From: Candidatus Sabulitectum sp. | GTDB lineage: Bacteria > Fermentibacterota > Fermentibacteria > Fermentibacterales > JCC-6 | Length of the DNA stretch: 9,043 nucleotides | Direction: 5' to 3' | Assembly (NCBI GenBank): GCA_023136985.1 | Contig: JAGLQD010000090.1 | Span: 1 to 9,043, forward strand | In this document: positions 1 to 6,568 of the stretch, in pieces | Layout of the letters: each line of letters begins with the position of its first letter | Numbering within the stretch: the first letter of the stretch is position 1 | Made by a program: the position numbers and the translations under genes | The notes under the pieces: generated by a model | Seen by the model: only the letters and a program-made list of their open reading frames with translations | Told to the model about the DNA's origin: nothing | Databases searched by the model: none

Positions 1-856
1 AACGCCGGAGAAAAACAACCCCAAGAACCGCAGAAGGCATTGCAGCCATAAGAACCAGGATCTCTCTCCAGAGCTCCGGGAAACCAAACCATGTTGCAAG
101 GTGATCTGCAAGCAGTGGCTTCAATATCAGTTTTAAAACAATGACTATGCCCAGAGGTATCAGAATGGAGCGGACAGCAGGTTTTTTGAACATCAGACCG
201 ACGGAGAGGATAGCAAGAGGAGTCAGCGCTGCGGACAGCACCGTACCGAGACGGAAAAAGGGAGCCATGTATAAATTTTCTTCGCCGGGGATCCTTAGAA
301 TACTCCAGAGCAAACCGGCGAAGAGAGCAAAGAAAACAGGCGACCGGAAAAACCCAAGGGAAGCTTTCCATTTGGAACTTTTTAGCTTTCCTGACCCGAA
401 GTAGGCAGCAAGGATCGGTCCAAGGATGAATATGGGATATCCAACACCTATCTCTGAAACAAGAACCGCCTCGCTTAGTGCCTCTGGATTATCCGGAAAC
501 ATCTGAAGAACGATAGAGTATCCAAGAAAAGTGGAGGAGCCGAATGCAGAGCAGAATACAATAGCACCCTGTTGTGCCCTGTTGAACTTAAGAAGGGAAC
601 TGAGAAACCAAGCCAGTGCAATGAAAAGAAGTTCCAGACCCAGCATTACTAAAGCCGGTTCTATCTGATCCAGTTGAATTTTCTGTTTTGCCAGGCTGAC
701 AAATACTATTGCCGGCAAGAAAACATCAGTTACAATCCTTGCAAGAGTCAGTGAATGCTCTTCTTTTAGAATGCCTTTTGCCTTAAGGATCATTGCAATC
801 ACATAGATCATCACTATGACAAGAATGGCATTTACCAGACCATGGAATTCACTCAT
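1..856 (-). CDS. AEC-family (auxin efflux carrier type) membrane transporter, 3' end cut by window
   Basis: Reading from an ATG at 856, 285 codons are open to the window edge with no stop, so the C-terminus is missing. The product is strongly hydrophobic, with about nine likely membrane segments near residues 8-24, 41-56, 69-88, 97-120, 131-153, 170-188, 203-223, 230-250 and 265-283. The pattern of two sets of helices, the polar helix break at FGSSTFLGYS (105-114) and the late AAMPSA motif (271-276) fit the Mem_trans/AEC family, secondary carriers that export organic anions or similar solutes across the inner membrane. The substrate cannot be told from sequence. An AAGG ribosome site precedes the ATG by about 8 bases. 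It lies 76 bases after the CGGC gene on the same strand, with no clear terminator between, so the two may be cotranscribed. A bile-acid/sodium symporter-like fold is a less likely alternative. Confidence 0.82.
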   Translation of the reverse strand, partial: MSEFHGLVNAILVIVMIYVIAMILKAKGILKEEHSLTLARIVTDVFLPAIVFVSLAKQKIQLDQIEPALVMLGLELLFIALAWFLSSLLKFNRAQQGAIVFCSAFGSSTFLGYSIVLQMFPDNPEALSEAVLVSEIGVGYPIFILGPILAAYFGSGKLKSSKWKASLGFFRSPVFFALFAGLLWSILRIPGEENLYMAPFFRLGTVLSAALTPLAILSVGLMFKKPAVRSILIPLGIVIVLKLILKPLLADHLATWFGFPELWREILVLMAAMPSAVLGVVFLRR

Positions 857-932
857 AATTTCGCCTTATCTTTTCTAAGTGATCAGCAGGCAATTCTACC
901 GTGTGTTTTCAGGAAGAGTACTCTGGAGATCA

Positions 933-1370
933 TCAATCGTATGCAAGCCGAGTTTCCTCGTCTGTGATCACAAACCTGATAAGTTTCTGCGCCGTCTCCG
1001 ACTCCCATGTTCCCAGTTTCTGGTGGGTCAGGAAGTATTTCTGTGGTATGGGGTGGGTACCGGCAACGACTTCCAGATCGTACTTTGCAGGAATAAAATC
1101 GGTGAAAGCCTGAATCCTGGGACACGGCGGATAGCCTACGATCAAACCTGTTGCAAGATGTATAACATCTGCCCCGTTCTTTTTCATTTCCTCGGGAGCG
1201 TACTCCACATTGCCGCCGGGACAACCCCCGCAGGTGGTAAATCCAACCAGGTCGACTTCCTCATCTTTGTACAGAGAGAATGCACCTTCACGATTGTTCA
1301 ATGAGCGAAAACACTTTCCACCTGCACAGGTATGGTAACGATCACAGATAATTATTCCAATTTTCTTCAC
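933..1370 (-). CDS. CGGC domain-containing small cysteine-rich protein
   Basis: This 145-residue protein matches the CGGC-domain family, which is thought to bind metal through conserved cysteines but has no settled function. Visible markers are the N-terminal IGIIIC strand (Cys9), then Cys15 and Cys20 in CAGGKC, the name-giving TCGGCPGG (Cys47, Cys50) and a later YPPCPRI (Cys83). There is no signal peptide, so it should be cytosolic. The frame is open to a GTG at 1385, but I place the start at the GTG at 1370: the bases AAGGAG sit six bases before it, while the 1385 GTG has no ribosome site, and family members begin with this short KKIGII strand. It ends in tandem TGA TGA stops. It lies downstream of the FG-GAP gene and its hairpin and upstream of the AEC transporter; a functional link to either is not evident. 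Confidence 0.85.
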   Translation of the reverse strand: MKKIGIIICDRYHTCAGGKCFRSLNNREGAFSLYKDEEVDLVGFTTCGGCPGGNVEYAPEEMKKNGADVIHLATGLIVGYPPCPRIQAFTDFIPAKYDLEVVAGTHPIPQKYFLTHQKLGTWESETAQKLIRFVITDEETRLAYD

Positions 1371-1454
1371 TTGCTTCTCCTTCACCGTTCAGGGTAGTAC
1401 AAGCATATCTGTTTTATCAGGGAAAGAACAGTTTCGGTTGAAGCTTTCACGCAA

Positions 1455-1487
1455 TCAGGGCGAAAAGCATAAAGCTTTCCGCCCTGA
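1455..1487 (-). terminator. Strong hairpin after the FG-GAP gene, probable terminator
   Basis: The arms 1455-1468 and 1474-1487 pair over 14 positions around a 5-base loop. The only imperfect pair (1463 with 1479) is A-C on the plus strand but a G-U wobble in the minus-strand RNA, which suggests that the minus transcript is the relevant one. It begins 24 bases after the FG-GAP stop codon. The bases following on the minus strand (TTGCGTG) are a poor U-tract, so it may act as a weak or factor-assisted terminator or as an RNA 3'-end stabiliser. Confidence 0.5.
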
Positions 1488-1510
1488 GCTTTCTCCAGCC
1501 AATTCTACCG

Positions 1511-2713
1511 TCAGCGGGTAACAACCACCCTGCACGAAGACATACTACCGCCATGGGTAGCTACAACTGTATACACACCAACTGCCATTGATTCTGCGCT
1601 TAGCACTGCGATATCAGACTGTCCACTCACAGTGAATGATTTTGCCATGCGGCCCATGGAATCGTATATCGCTATGCTTACAGGCCCATCAGAACAGATA
1701 AGCTTTATCTGGAAGCTGTCGGTAACTGGATTTTCTACCGGTTCTACCCTGAACACATCAACAGGGGTCGCCTCCTGGCTTTCGGAAGTTCCAGTGGTTG
1801 CAGCAAGAAATAAAGTGACATATCCATCATGCTCTCCTACCACAAGGTCAGGATGTCCATCATTGTTCCAGTCTGATATGGTCACTCTTGTTGCTCTTCT
1901 GATCTTGATATCGACACCATTACTTTGCAGTCTCTCATAACCGCTGAAAACAGGTGCGGCATCTGTTCCTACATTCTCATAGTAATACAGATAACCACTT
2001 TCCATTCCTGCAATAAAGTCTTTCTTGCCATCCCCGTTCAAGTCATACACATCCGGCATGCAACTTTGTACCTGCATATCAGACCCGGAATTCTGAAGAA
2101 AAGTGTAATTTGTAAACACATGGGAAGAAGTGGTTCCCGAATTCAGGTAGATCCTGGTTTTTCTGGAGCCACCGTAATAACCGTCACCTACCACAATATC
2201 CAGCAAGCCGTCATTATTCCAGTCAACTACAACCGGGGCAGAGTTGTATCCTGTATCGATGATGGTTCCGTTTGCAGTAATTTTTCCCTCTGCTGTCAAG
2301 TCATTGATCCCTGGTCCAGTCCGTCTGAAGTAATGGATATAGCCGTATCTTTCGCCAACTACAATGTCGAGCATCCCATCATTGTTAAAATCCACAACCT
2401 GTGGATCTGTTGCGCCAGTGCATCAACCATAACCTAAAGCAATCGCAGTATTGTCAGCTTGCAAATTGGAATAACTGCCGAATTGAGGGCTTGAATCGCT
2501 TCCTGTGTTGGTGTAAAGCCGAAGGCGTCCCCATGAGTAAACACCCAGTACAAGATCTTTCTTGCCATCACCATTCCAGTCGGCAACGGCTGCGTCAGAG
2601 CAAATCACATCGATCTGTCCACCGGTAGCGTTAATCCGCTGTCCAGTCAAAAAATCAGGTGCAGTAGCGAAGACCAGGGTCGAAAAAAGAACTGCTAGAA
2701 GAAACTTCAACAT
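1511..2713 (-). pseudogene. Secreted FG-GAP/VCBS repeat protein interrupted by in-frame TGA (codon 97)
   Basis: The 401-codon frame starts at an ATG at 2713 with AGGAGG four bases upstream; the frame remains open further upstream to a TTG, but the ATG gives a proper signal peptide (MLKFLLAVLF onward, cleavage likely after VFA, residue 16). Five FG-GAP/VCBS repeats follow, each with a calcium-loop motif: DWNGDG at 45-50, DFNNDG 108-113, DWNNDG 164-169, DLNGDG 224-229, DWNNDG 281-286. Such repeats form beta-propeller blades on extracellular proteins. Residues about 318-400 (ENPVTDSF, IAIYDSMGR, GVYTV, CRVVVTR) resemble the C-terminal sorting tail of type IX secretion cargo. The TGA at 2423-2425 falls between the first two repeats; both sides remain in the same frame with intact repeats and no other damage. 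A recent nonsense change (for example GGA to TGA), a sequencing error, or recoding would all fit. The downstream part has no signal peptide of its own. Confidence 0.75.
2388..2408 (-). promoter_or_regulatory. SECIS-like stem-loop just after the in-frame TGA
   Basis: In the minus-strand RNA, a perfect 7-bp stem (ATCCACA / TGTGGAT) encloses a GGU loop; one G-U and one A-U pair extend it to 9 bp. The loop begins about 24 bases after the TGA at 2423-2425. The bacterial SECIS consensus asks for an apical loop with a G in its first two positions, 16-37 bases after the UGA, and this meets it. The stem, however, also encodes the common FG-GAP sequence DPQVVD, so it may be coincidence. Confidence 0.25.
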
Positions 2714-2904
2714 AATACCTCCTGTATATATTCCTACCGTCAACATATAGATTGCATTCAGAGGAGGAGCATACATCAACCCATAATCATTCTTTTTCAG
2801 AAGACTGGCTCTGTTTGATATGCAGCACTATACTCTGATTCTACATAGGTATCTATCTATATATATATTCTTTTCAAGAAACAATACCACAGCAGGATGA
2901 TTTC
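2714..2904. other. AT-rich divergent intergenic region
   Basis: This 191-base stretch separates the start of the minus-strand FG-GAP gene from the plus-strand signal-peptide fragment. It should hold the promoter of the FG-GAP gene, but no convincing -35/-10 pair stands out on that strand. A TATACT box at 2829-2834 is a possible plus-strand -10 without a good -35. The segment 2850-2868 is a short TATC/TA repeat tract that could slip in length. The AGGAGGT at 2717-2723 (minus strand) is the ribosome site of the FG-GAP gene. Confidence 0.4.
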
Positions 2905-3223
2905 ATGAAACGTTTACTACTTACTCTTCTTCTTTTTGTTAGCAATCTCTCTTCCAGTAGCGGTTACTCAAACCGACTGATCCTCGGGTTCATGGGTGAT
3001 AGGGCCTGTAACAAACAGGGAAAGCAGCTTTCACTCCTCCACTCGAATCAATTTCGCAGATGGAGGCCTCAAGCTTCTTAAGATCGTGTTACCGGATATT
3101 GCTTCGCATTCCATTGGCAGCAATATAGATGAATCCATCACAGTTTTTGCAGCATACATGGACGGTGATGGAGATGTGATCCGGGAAAGTGCGGAGTTTT
3201 GCGACAACTACCGTTATTGTTGA
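2905..3223 (+). pseudogene. Decayed fragment of a secreted FG-GAP-like protein
   Basis: An ATG at 2905, with AGGA seven bases before it, opens a 58-codon frame (to 3081) that begins with a convincing signal peptide: MKR, then a run LLLTLLLFVSN and a small/polar region. After about residue 30 the frame turns basic and unlike a natural protein. The neighbouring frame, open from 2981 to 3223, looks more protein-like and contains SITVFAAYMDGDGD, which resembles the calcium loop of an FG-GAP/VCBS repeat (motif DGDGD), then ends soon after. The simplest reading is a gene remnant with a frameshift between 2981 and 3079 and loss of the 3' part. It diverges from the intact-length FG-GAP gene, so it may be a relic of a second family copy. 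Two short real peptides, or a non-coding region with chance resemblance, are possible. Confidence 0.4.
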
Positions 3224-3240
3224 ATTTCTTTCCGTCTCAG

Positions 3241-3264
3241 AGAAAAGCTGTGTTTTTCTTTATT
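3241..3264 (+). terminator. Weak A/T-rich hairpin with short U-run between convergent genes
   Basis: On the plus strand AGAAAAGC (3241-3248) pairs with GTTTTTCT (3252-3259) across a TGT loop, with one G-U pair, and is followed by TTATT. It sits 17 bases after the plus-strand fragment and overlaps the pfkA stop codon from the other side. The stem is low in GC, so termination strength is doubtful. No better terminator for the long minus-strand operon was found in 3224-3259. Confidence 0.25.
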
Positions 3265-4225
3265 CCAGCCCGGAGCTTAGCTGAACAAGAAGTTTGTCCA
3301 GTTCTTTTTTTCTGGTCCAGGCATCTGCCAGGGGATGGCGACTTATAATTCCGTTCTGAACACCCACCATACAGGGAGCTGCATCATCAAAGAGAGCCTT
3401 AACCGCGCCGTAGCCCAGTTTTGTAGCGAGCATTCTGTCTGACGCAGTGGGGCAGCCTCCCCGCTGAACATGACCCAGAACAGTTACGCGACTTTTCATT
3501 CCTGAGTGAGCTTCGATCTTTTTAGCTATTTCGTAAGCATTGCCTTCTTCGTCACCTTCAGCCACTACAAGAATGCTTGAAGTTCTACCCTTCTCATATC
3601 TGCTCTGCAGCTTTCTACAGATCTCAGGGATATCAGTTTTTGTCTCGGGAATAAGAATTTCCTCGGCTCCGGCTCCAATTCCTACCTCAAGTGCTATAAA
3701 ACCCGCGTGCCTGCCCATGACTTCCACAATAAATAGACGATCGTGAGCGGCGGCGGTGTCTCTGACCTTATCGATAGCTTCCAGGGCAGTGTTCACTGCT
3801 GTATCAAATCCGATGGTGAAGTCACTTCCCCATATGTCATTGTCTATTGTTGCGGGAATTCCAACGACTCTGATACCGTGCTCCCGGTGGAGATCGTTAG
3901 CTCCCCGGAAACTTCCATCCCCGCCAAATACTACCAGGCCATCAATCCTTCTTTTTTCCAGGTTCTCAGCAGCCTTGATCCGGCCTTCAACTGTTCTGAA
4001 TTCTTCACTTCTGGCAGAATGAAGAATAGTACCGCCTCTTTGAAGAATATTACTGACATCGGTGGAACACATTGGGTACAGATCGTCTTCGATCAACCCC
4101 TGGTATCCCCGATTCACCCCGAATACGGAAAGGCCACCGGTGAGTGCTACCCTCACCGTGGCCCTTATTCCGGCGTTCATTCCAGGGGCGTCTCCACCAC
4201 TGGTCAGAACTGCAATTGCTTTCAA
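3260..4225 (-). CDS. pfkA: ATP-dependent 6-phosphofructokinase
   Basis: PfkA phosphorylates fructose 6-phosphate to fructose 1,6-bisphosphate in the cytosol, the committed step of glycolysis. The 321 residues equal the usual bacterial length. Landmarks are GGDAPGMN (10-17), the GGDGS nucleotide site (101-105), TIDND with the catalytic base Asp128 (126-130), MGR (170-172) and GHVQRGG (251-257). The Gly after Asp103 and the lack of a Lys at position 125 favour ATP over pyrophosphate as donor; position 125 is Ala where the classic enzymes have Gly. The start is a TTG at 4225; no ATG gives the conserved N-terminal strand, and GGAGAG lies nine bases upstream across the rplQ stop. Only six bases separate it from rplQ, so it is very likely the last gene of the ribosomal operon and shares its expression. 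Confidence 0.95.
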   Translation of the reverse strand: MKAIAVLTSGGDAPGMNAGIRATVRVALTGGLSVFGVNRGYQGLIEDDLYPMCSTDVSNILQRGGTILHSARSEEFRTVEGRIKAAENLEKRRIDGLVVFGGDGSFRGANDLHREHGIRVVGIPATIDNDIWGSDFTIGFDTAVNTALEAIDKVRDTAAAHDRLFIVEVMGRHAGFIALEVGIGAGAEEILIPETKTDIPEICRKLQSRYEKGRTSSILVVAEGDEEGNAYEIAKKIEAHSGMKSRVTVLGHVQRGGCPTASDRMLATKLGYGAVKALFDDAAPCMVGVQNGIISRHPLADAWTRKKELDKLLVQLSSGLE

Positions 4226-4231
4226 GCGTCT

Positions 4232-4606
4232 TTACTCTCCGCTTTTAGCTGGAGAGTCAACAAGCTCGAGAATAACAGCTTCAGCAGCGTCTCCGTGACG
4301 GGGGCCAAGCTTTATTATCCGGGTATATCCGCCTGGCCTGTCCGCATAGCGGGGGCCAAGTACATTAAATAACTTCTTCACCGGGGCAGAGCCGTAAACC
4401 ATACCAGCAACAAGTCTGCGTGAGTGAACAGTATCTTTCTTACCCTTAGTTATTATTCTCTCGGCAAGACTTCTAGTCGCCTTGGCTCTGGCATGACTGG
4501 TAACAATTCTTTCCTCAAGGAAAAGAGATGTTACCAGGTTGCGGAGCATCCTGACTCTGGCGTCTTTTCTTCTGCCCAGCTTGGGAGTTGTTTTCCTGTG
4601 GCGCAT
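4232..4606 (-). CDS. rplQ: 50S ribosomal protein L17
   Basis: L17 is a large-subunit protein near the peptide exit region. The 124 residues compare with 127 in E. coli. The N-terminal MRHRK, then LGR with a basic stretch, MLRNLVTSLFLEERIVTSHARAK (diagnostic region, residues 20-42) and the late GGYTRI and GDAAEAVILEL (residues 92-116) match the family throughout. A GGGAG ribosome site stands five bases before the ATG. It follows rpoA by 18 bases, its near-universal position at the end of the alpha operon, and here it leads into pfkA rather than ending the operon. The C-terminus is short, stopping after VDSPAKSGE, which is within normal variation. Confidence 0.97.
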   Translation of the reverse strand: MRHRKTTPKLGRRKDARVRMLRNLVTSLFLEERIVTSHARAKATRSLAERIITKGKKDTVHSRRLVAGMVYGSAPVKKLFNVLGPRYADRPGGYTRIIKLGPRHGDAAEAVILELVDSPAKSGE

Positions 4607-4624
4607 CGAAACTCCCGATCCTTT

Positions 4625-5611
4625 CTATATTGCCAGTGAGCGTCCGTGAGACTCCAGTAGTTCCTTGACTACATCAAGAGATGCAGCCCCGAAATTACGA
4701 AGCCCAAGAAGCTCAGCAGCAGTCTTGGTTGCCAGCTGATCAATAGTGGCAATGCCACCGGCTGACAGTATCTTTACATACCTTTTGGAGAGATCAGTAT
4801 CGGCAAGATCCACATCCTCTGCTGCGGGTTCATCCACAACAACCGGTGCTTCTTCCATAGCCTCTTCGTCTGTCTCTACCTCTACTGTATCCGAAACTGG
4901 TTCCTCAAGGCCTATGCCGAGAATCATTTCGAAATGCCTCATGAGGATCCTGGTAGCACTCTCAAGAGCATCCCTGGGAGAAATGCTTCCATCGGTAATT
5001 ACTTCGATATTGAGCTTGTCATAATCGGTTCTGTCACCAACACGGGCGCTCTCAACTTCAAAGTTAACTTTTTTAACAGGGCAGAACCAGGAGTCAACAA
5101 GAATGGTACCGATCTCGCGGCCCTTTCCTGAATTGTACCACTCGTCCTGAGTAATAAATCCTTTGCCCCGCTCAACATCAACAACGATGTCGAGTTCTCC
5201 ACTCTCCTCCGTGATCTCTGCAATAAGCAGATCAGGATTGGAAATGGTGACATCTTCCGGACATTCAAACGATTCAGCAGTATACACACCGGGCTTATCA
5301 GCCTTGAGCAAAAGTTGAATTGTTTCGTCACCATCGTAATTGACAGAGAGAGATTTCACATTAAGGATAATGTCCGGTACATCTTCGAGTACACCGGTAA
5401 GTACACTGAACTCGTGCTCAGCACCCTTGATCGAAACAGAAACCGGTGCTGCTCCTTCAAGAGACGAGAGCATCACTCTGCGAAGAGCGGTTCCAAGCGT
5501 TCTGCCAAAACCTCTTTCAAGAGCAGTAACAGTCATTCTACCGTAGACATCAGTGAGTGTATCATTGTCCCACTCGATAACATCCGGCAGATGAAGTTTC
5601 ATGAATTCCAT
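4625..5611 (-). CDS. rpoA: DNA-directed RNA polymerase subunit alpha
   Basis: Alpha dimerises to seed assembly of RNA polymerase, and its C-terminal domain contacts upstream promoter DNA and activators. The 328 residues match the normal length. The N-terminal domain (about 1-235) shows ERGFGRTLGTALRRVMLSS (32-50) and the later SPRDALESATRILMRHF region (211-227). A markedly acidic linker rich in Glu/Asp runs about 236-273, longer than in E. coli. The C-terminal HhH domain (274-328) has LRNFGAASLDVVKELL. Residues aligned to the DNA-contacting set are mixed: Arg277 (E. coli Arg265), Asn306, Gly308 and Ser311 are kept, but Asn268 aligns with Lys280 and Lys298 with Ala310. The ATG at 5611 has GGGGG five to six bases upstream; the ATG at 5602 lies too far from it. 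The gap to rpsK is 29 bases, with no rpsD between. Confidence 0.98.
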   Translation of the reverse strand: MEFMKLHLPDVIEWDNDTLTDVYGRMTVTALERGFGRTLGTALRRVMLSSLEGAAPVSVSIKGAEHEFSVLTGVLEDVPDIILNVKSLSVNYDGDETIQLLLKADKPGVYTAESFECPEDVTISNPDLLIAEITEESGELDIVVDVERGKGFITQDEWYNSGKGREIGTILVDSWFCPVKKVNFEVESARVGDRTDYDKLNIEVITDGSISPRDALESATRILMRHFEMILGIGLEEPVSDTVEVETDEEAMEEAPVVVDEPAAEDVDLADTDLSKRYVKILSAGGIATIDQLATKTAAELLGLRNFGAASLDVVKELLESHGRSLAI

Positions 5612-5640
5612 CGTATCCCCCTGAACGCTGAAGTTTTCAG

Positions 5641-6039
5641 TTACTTGCCTCTGCGTCTCTTGTTAGGCCTGCATCCGTTGTGAGGTATCCTGGTGATATC
5701 CTTCACGCCGGTTACTTCAAGGTCTGTTGACTGAAGAGCGCGAACAGCTGCTTCTCTTCCAGAACCAGGTCCTCTGACCCATACTTCAACTTTTTTCAGT
5801 CCGGCTTCAAGAGCTTTTTCTGCTGCCTGTACAGAAGCTTGGCTGGCTGCAAAAGCAGTACTTTTTCTTGTTCCGCGAACACCAGTGGTACCACCGCTGG
5901 CCCATGTGATCACATTGCCATTCTTATCTGAGATTGTGATAACAGTGTTGTTAAAAGAAGATTTGATGTGGGCCACACCGTGTATATCAGCAACCTTGGC
6001 TATCTTTTTCGTAACTCTACGCGCTTTTCCTTTTGGCAT
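5641..6039 (-). CDS. rpsK: 30S ribosomal protein S11
   Basis: S11 lies on the platform of the small subunit beside the 3' domain of 16S rRNA and the E site. The 132 residues (129 in E. coli) carry the family signature: HIKSSFNNTVITISD (24-38), RGTRKSTAFAA (55-65), VRGPGSGREAAVRAL (88-102) and the basic end IPHNGCRPNKRRRGK. The last contains the Asn-Gly pair that is converted to isoaspartate in several bacteria. The ATG is preceded by AGGTGA, which overlaps the TAG stop of rpsM, so translation of the two is probably coupled. The next gene is rpoA rather than rpsD. Confidence 0.98.
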   Translation of the reverse strand: MPKGKARRVTKKIAKVADIHGVAHIKSSFNNTVITISDKNGNVITWASGGTTGVRGTRKSTAFAASQASVQAAEKALEAGLKKVEVWVRGPGSGREAAVRALQSTDLEVTGVKDITRIPHNGCRPNKRRRGK

Positions 6040-6046
6040 GACTCAC

Positions 6047-6412
6047 CTACTTCCTTTTTCCATGCCCACGCTTCGGACCTTTTCTTGTCCTGGCGTTGGT
6101 GTGTGTACGCTGACCTCTCACCGGAAGGTTCTTTCTGTGTCTGAGCCCGCGATAACAACCGATATCCATCAGTCGCTTGCGGTTCATGTTAACCTCGGTC
6201 CTGAGAGTACCTTCAACTGTGTATCCATCTTCAATAACTTTACGGAGAGCCGCAACATCGGTCTCCGTAAGGGTATCTGTGCTTCTCTCAAAAGGAATTC
6301 CCGCTTTAGTAAGGATCTCCTTTGAAGAAGTCATGCCTATACCGTGAATGTATGGGAGCGCGTATACAACCATCTTGTTACGCGGCAGATCCACACCTGC
6401 TATTCTCGCCAC
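6047..6412 (-). CDS. rpsM: 30S ribosomal protein S13
   Basis: S13 sits in the head of the small subunit and touches the P-site tRNA and bridges to L5 in the large subunit. The 121 residues (118 in E. coli) begin ARIAGVDLPRNK and include YIHGIGMTSSKEIL (21-34) and the tRNA-facing basic tail with YRGLRHRKNLPVRGQRTHTN (87-106) and KGPKR. The start is GTG at 6412, fixed by a strong GGAGGT ribosome site about six bases upstream and by exact agreement with the family N-terminus. It follows rpmJ by 29 bases and precedes rpsK by 7. Confidence 0.98.
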   Translation of the reverse strand: MARIAGVDLPRNKMVVYALPYIHGIGMTSSKEILTKAGIPFERSTDTLTETDVAALRKVIEDGYTVEGTLRTEVNMNRKRLMDIGCYRGLRHRKNLPVRGQRTHTNARTRKGPKRGHGKRK

Positions 6413-6441
6413 TTGTTACCTCCGTTAATGCCGCGAAGCGG

Positions 6442-6558
6442 CTATCCCTGTCTCTGCTTGTGACGAGGATTGCGGGAACATATAACGAATACTCGTCCCT
6501 CTCTCCGTACAATTCGACAGTATTCGCAAATCTTCTTTACTGAACTGCGTACTTTCAT
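6442..6558 (-). CDS. rpmJ: 50S ribosomal protein L36 (zinc-ribbon form)
   Basis: This 38-residue protein is the smallest of the large subunit and stabilises 23S rRNA near the L7/L12 stalk base. The sequence begins MKVRSSVKKICEYC and ends RNPRHKQRQG. All four zinc ligands are present (Cys11, Cys14, Cys27, His33), so this is the C+ form. A GAGGT ribosome site at 6565-6570 overlaps the TGA stop of infA, giving close coupling. It lies in its usual place between infA and rpsM. Confidence 0.97.
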   Translation of the reverse strand: MKVRSSVKKICEYCRIVRREGRVFVICSRNPRHKQRQG

Positions 6559-6568
6559 CGCTTTTACC

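Noticed and set aside
883..1224. Long minus-strand frame of 113 codons overlapping the CGGC gene, and plus-strand frames over the same bases
   Set aside because: The translations show no family features, and the CGGC frame has clear conserved motifs and a good ribosome site.
891..1511. Direct repeat CAATTCTACCGT at 891-902 and 1500-1511
   Set aside because: A 12-base match is expected by chance about this often in 9 kb, and the flanks diverge at once.
2423..2425. TGA as a reassigned sense codon (alternative genetic code)
   Set aside because: secY, infA, the CGGC gene and the FG-GAP gene itself all end naturally at TGA, so TGA is a normal stop here.
1632..2437. Plus-strand open frames opposite the FG-GAP gene
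   Set aside because: They are antisense shadows with no recognisable protein features.
2850..2868. TATC/TA tract as a phase-variable switch
   Set aside because: The tract is short and no length-dependent promoter or reading frame could be identified around it.
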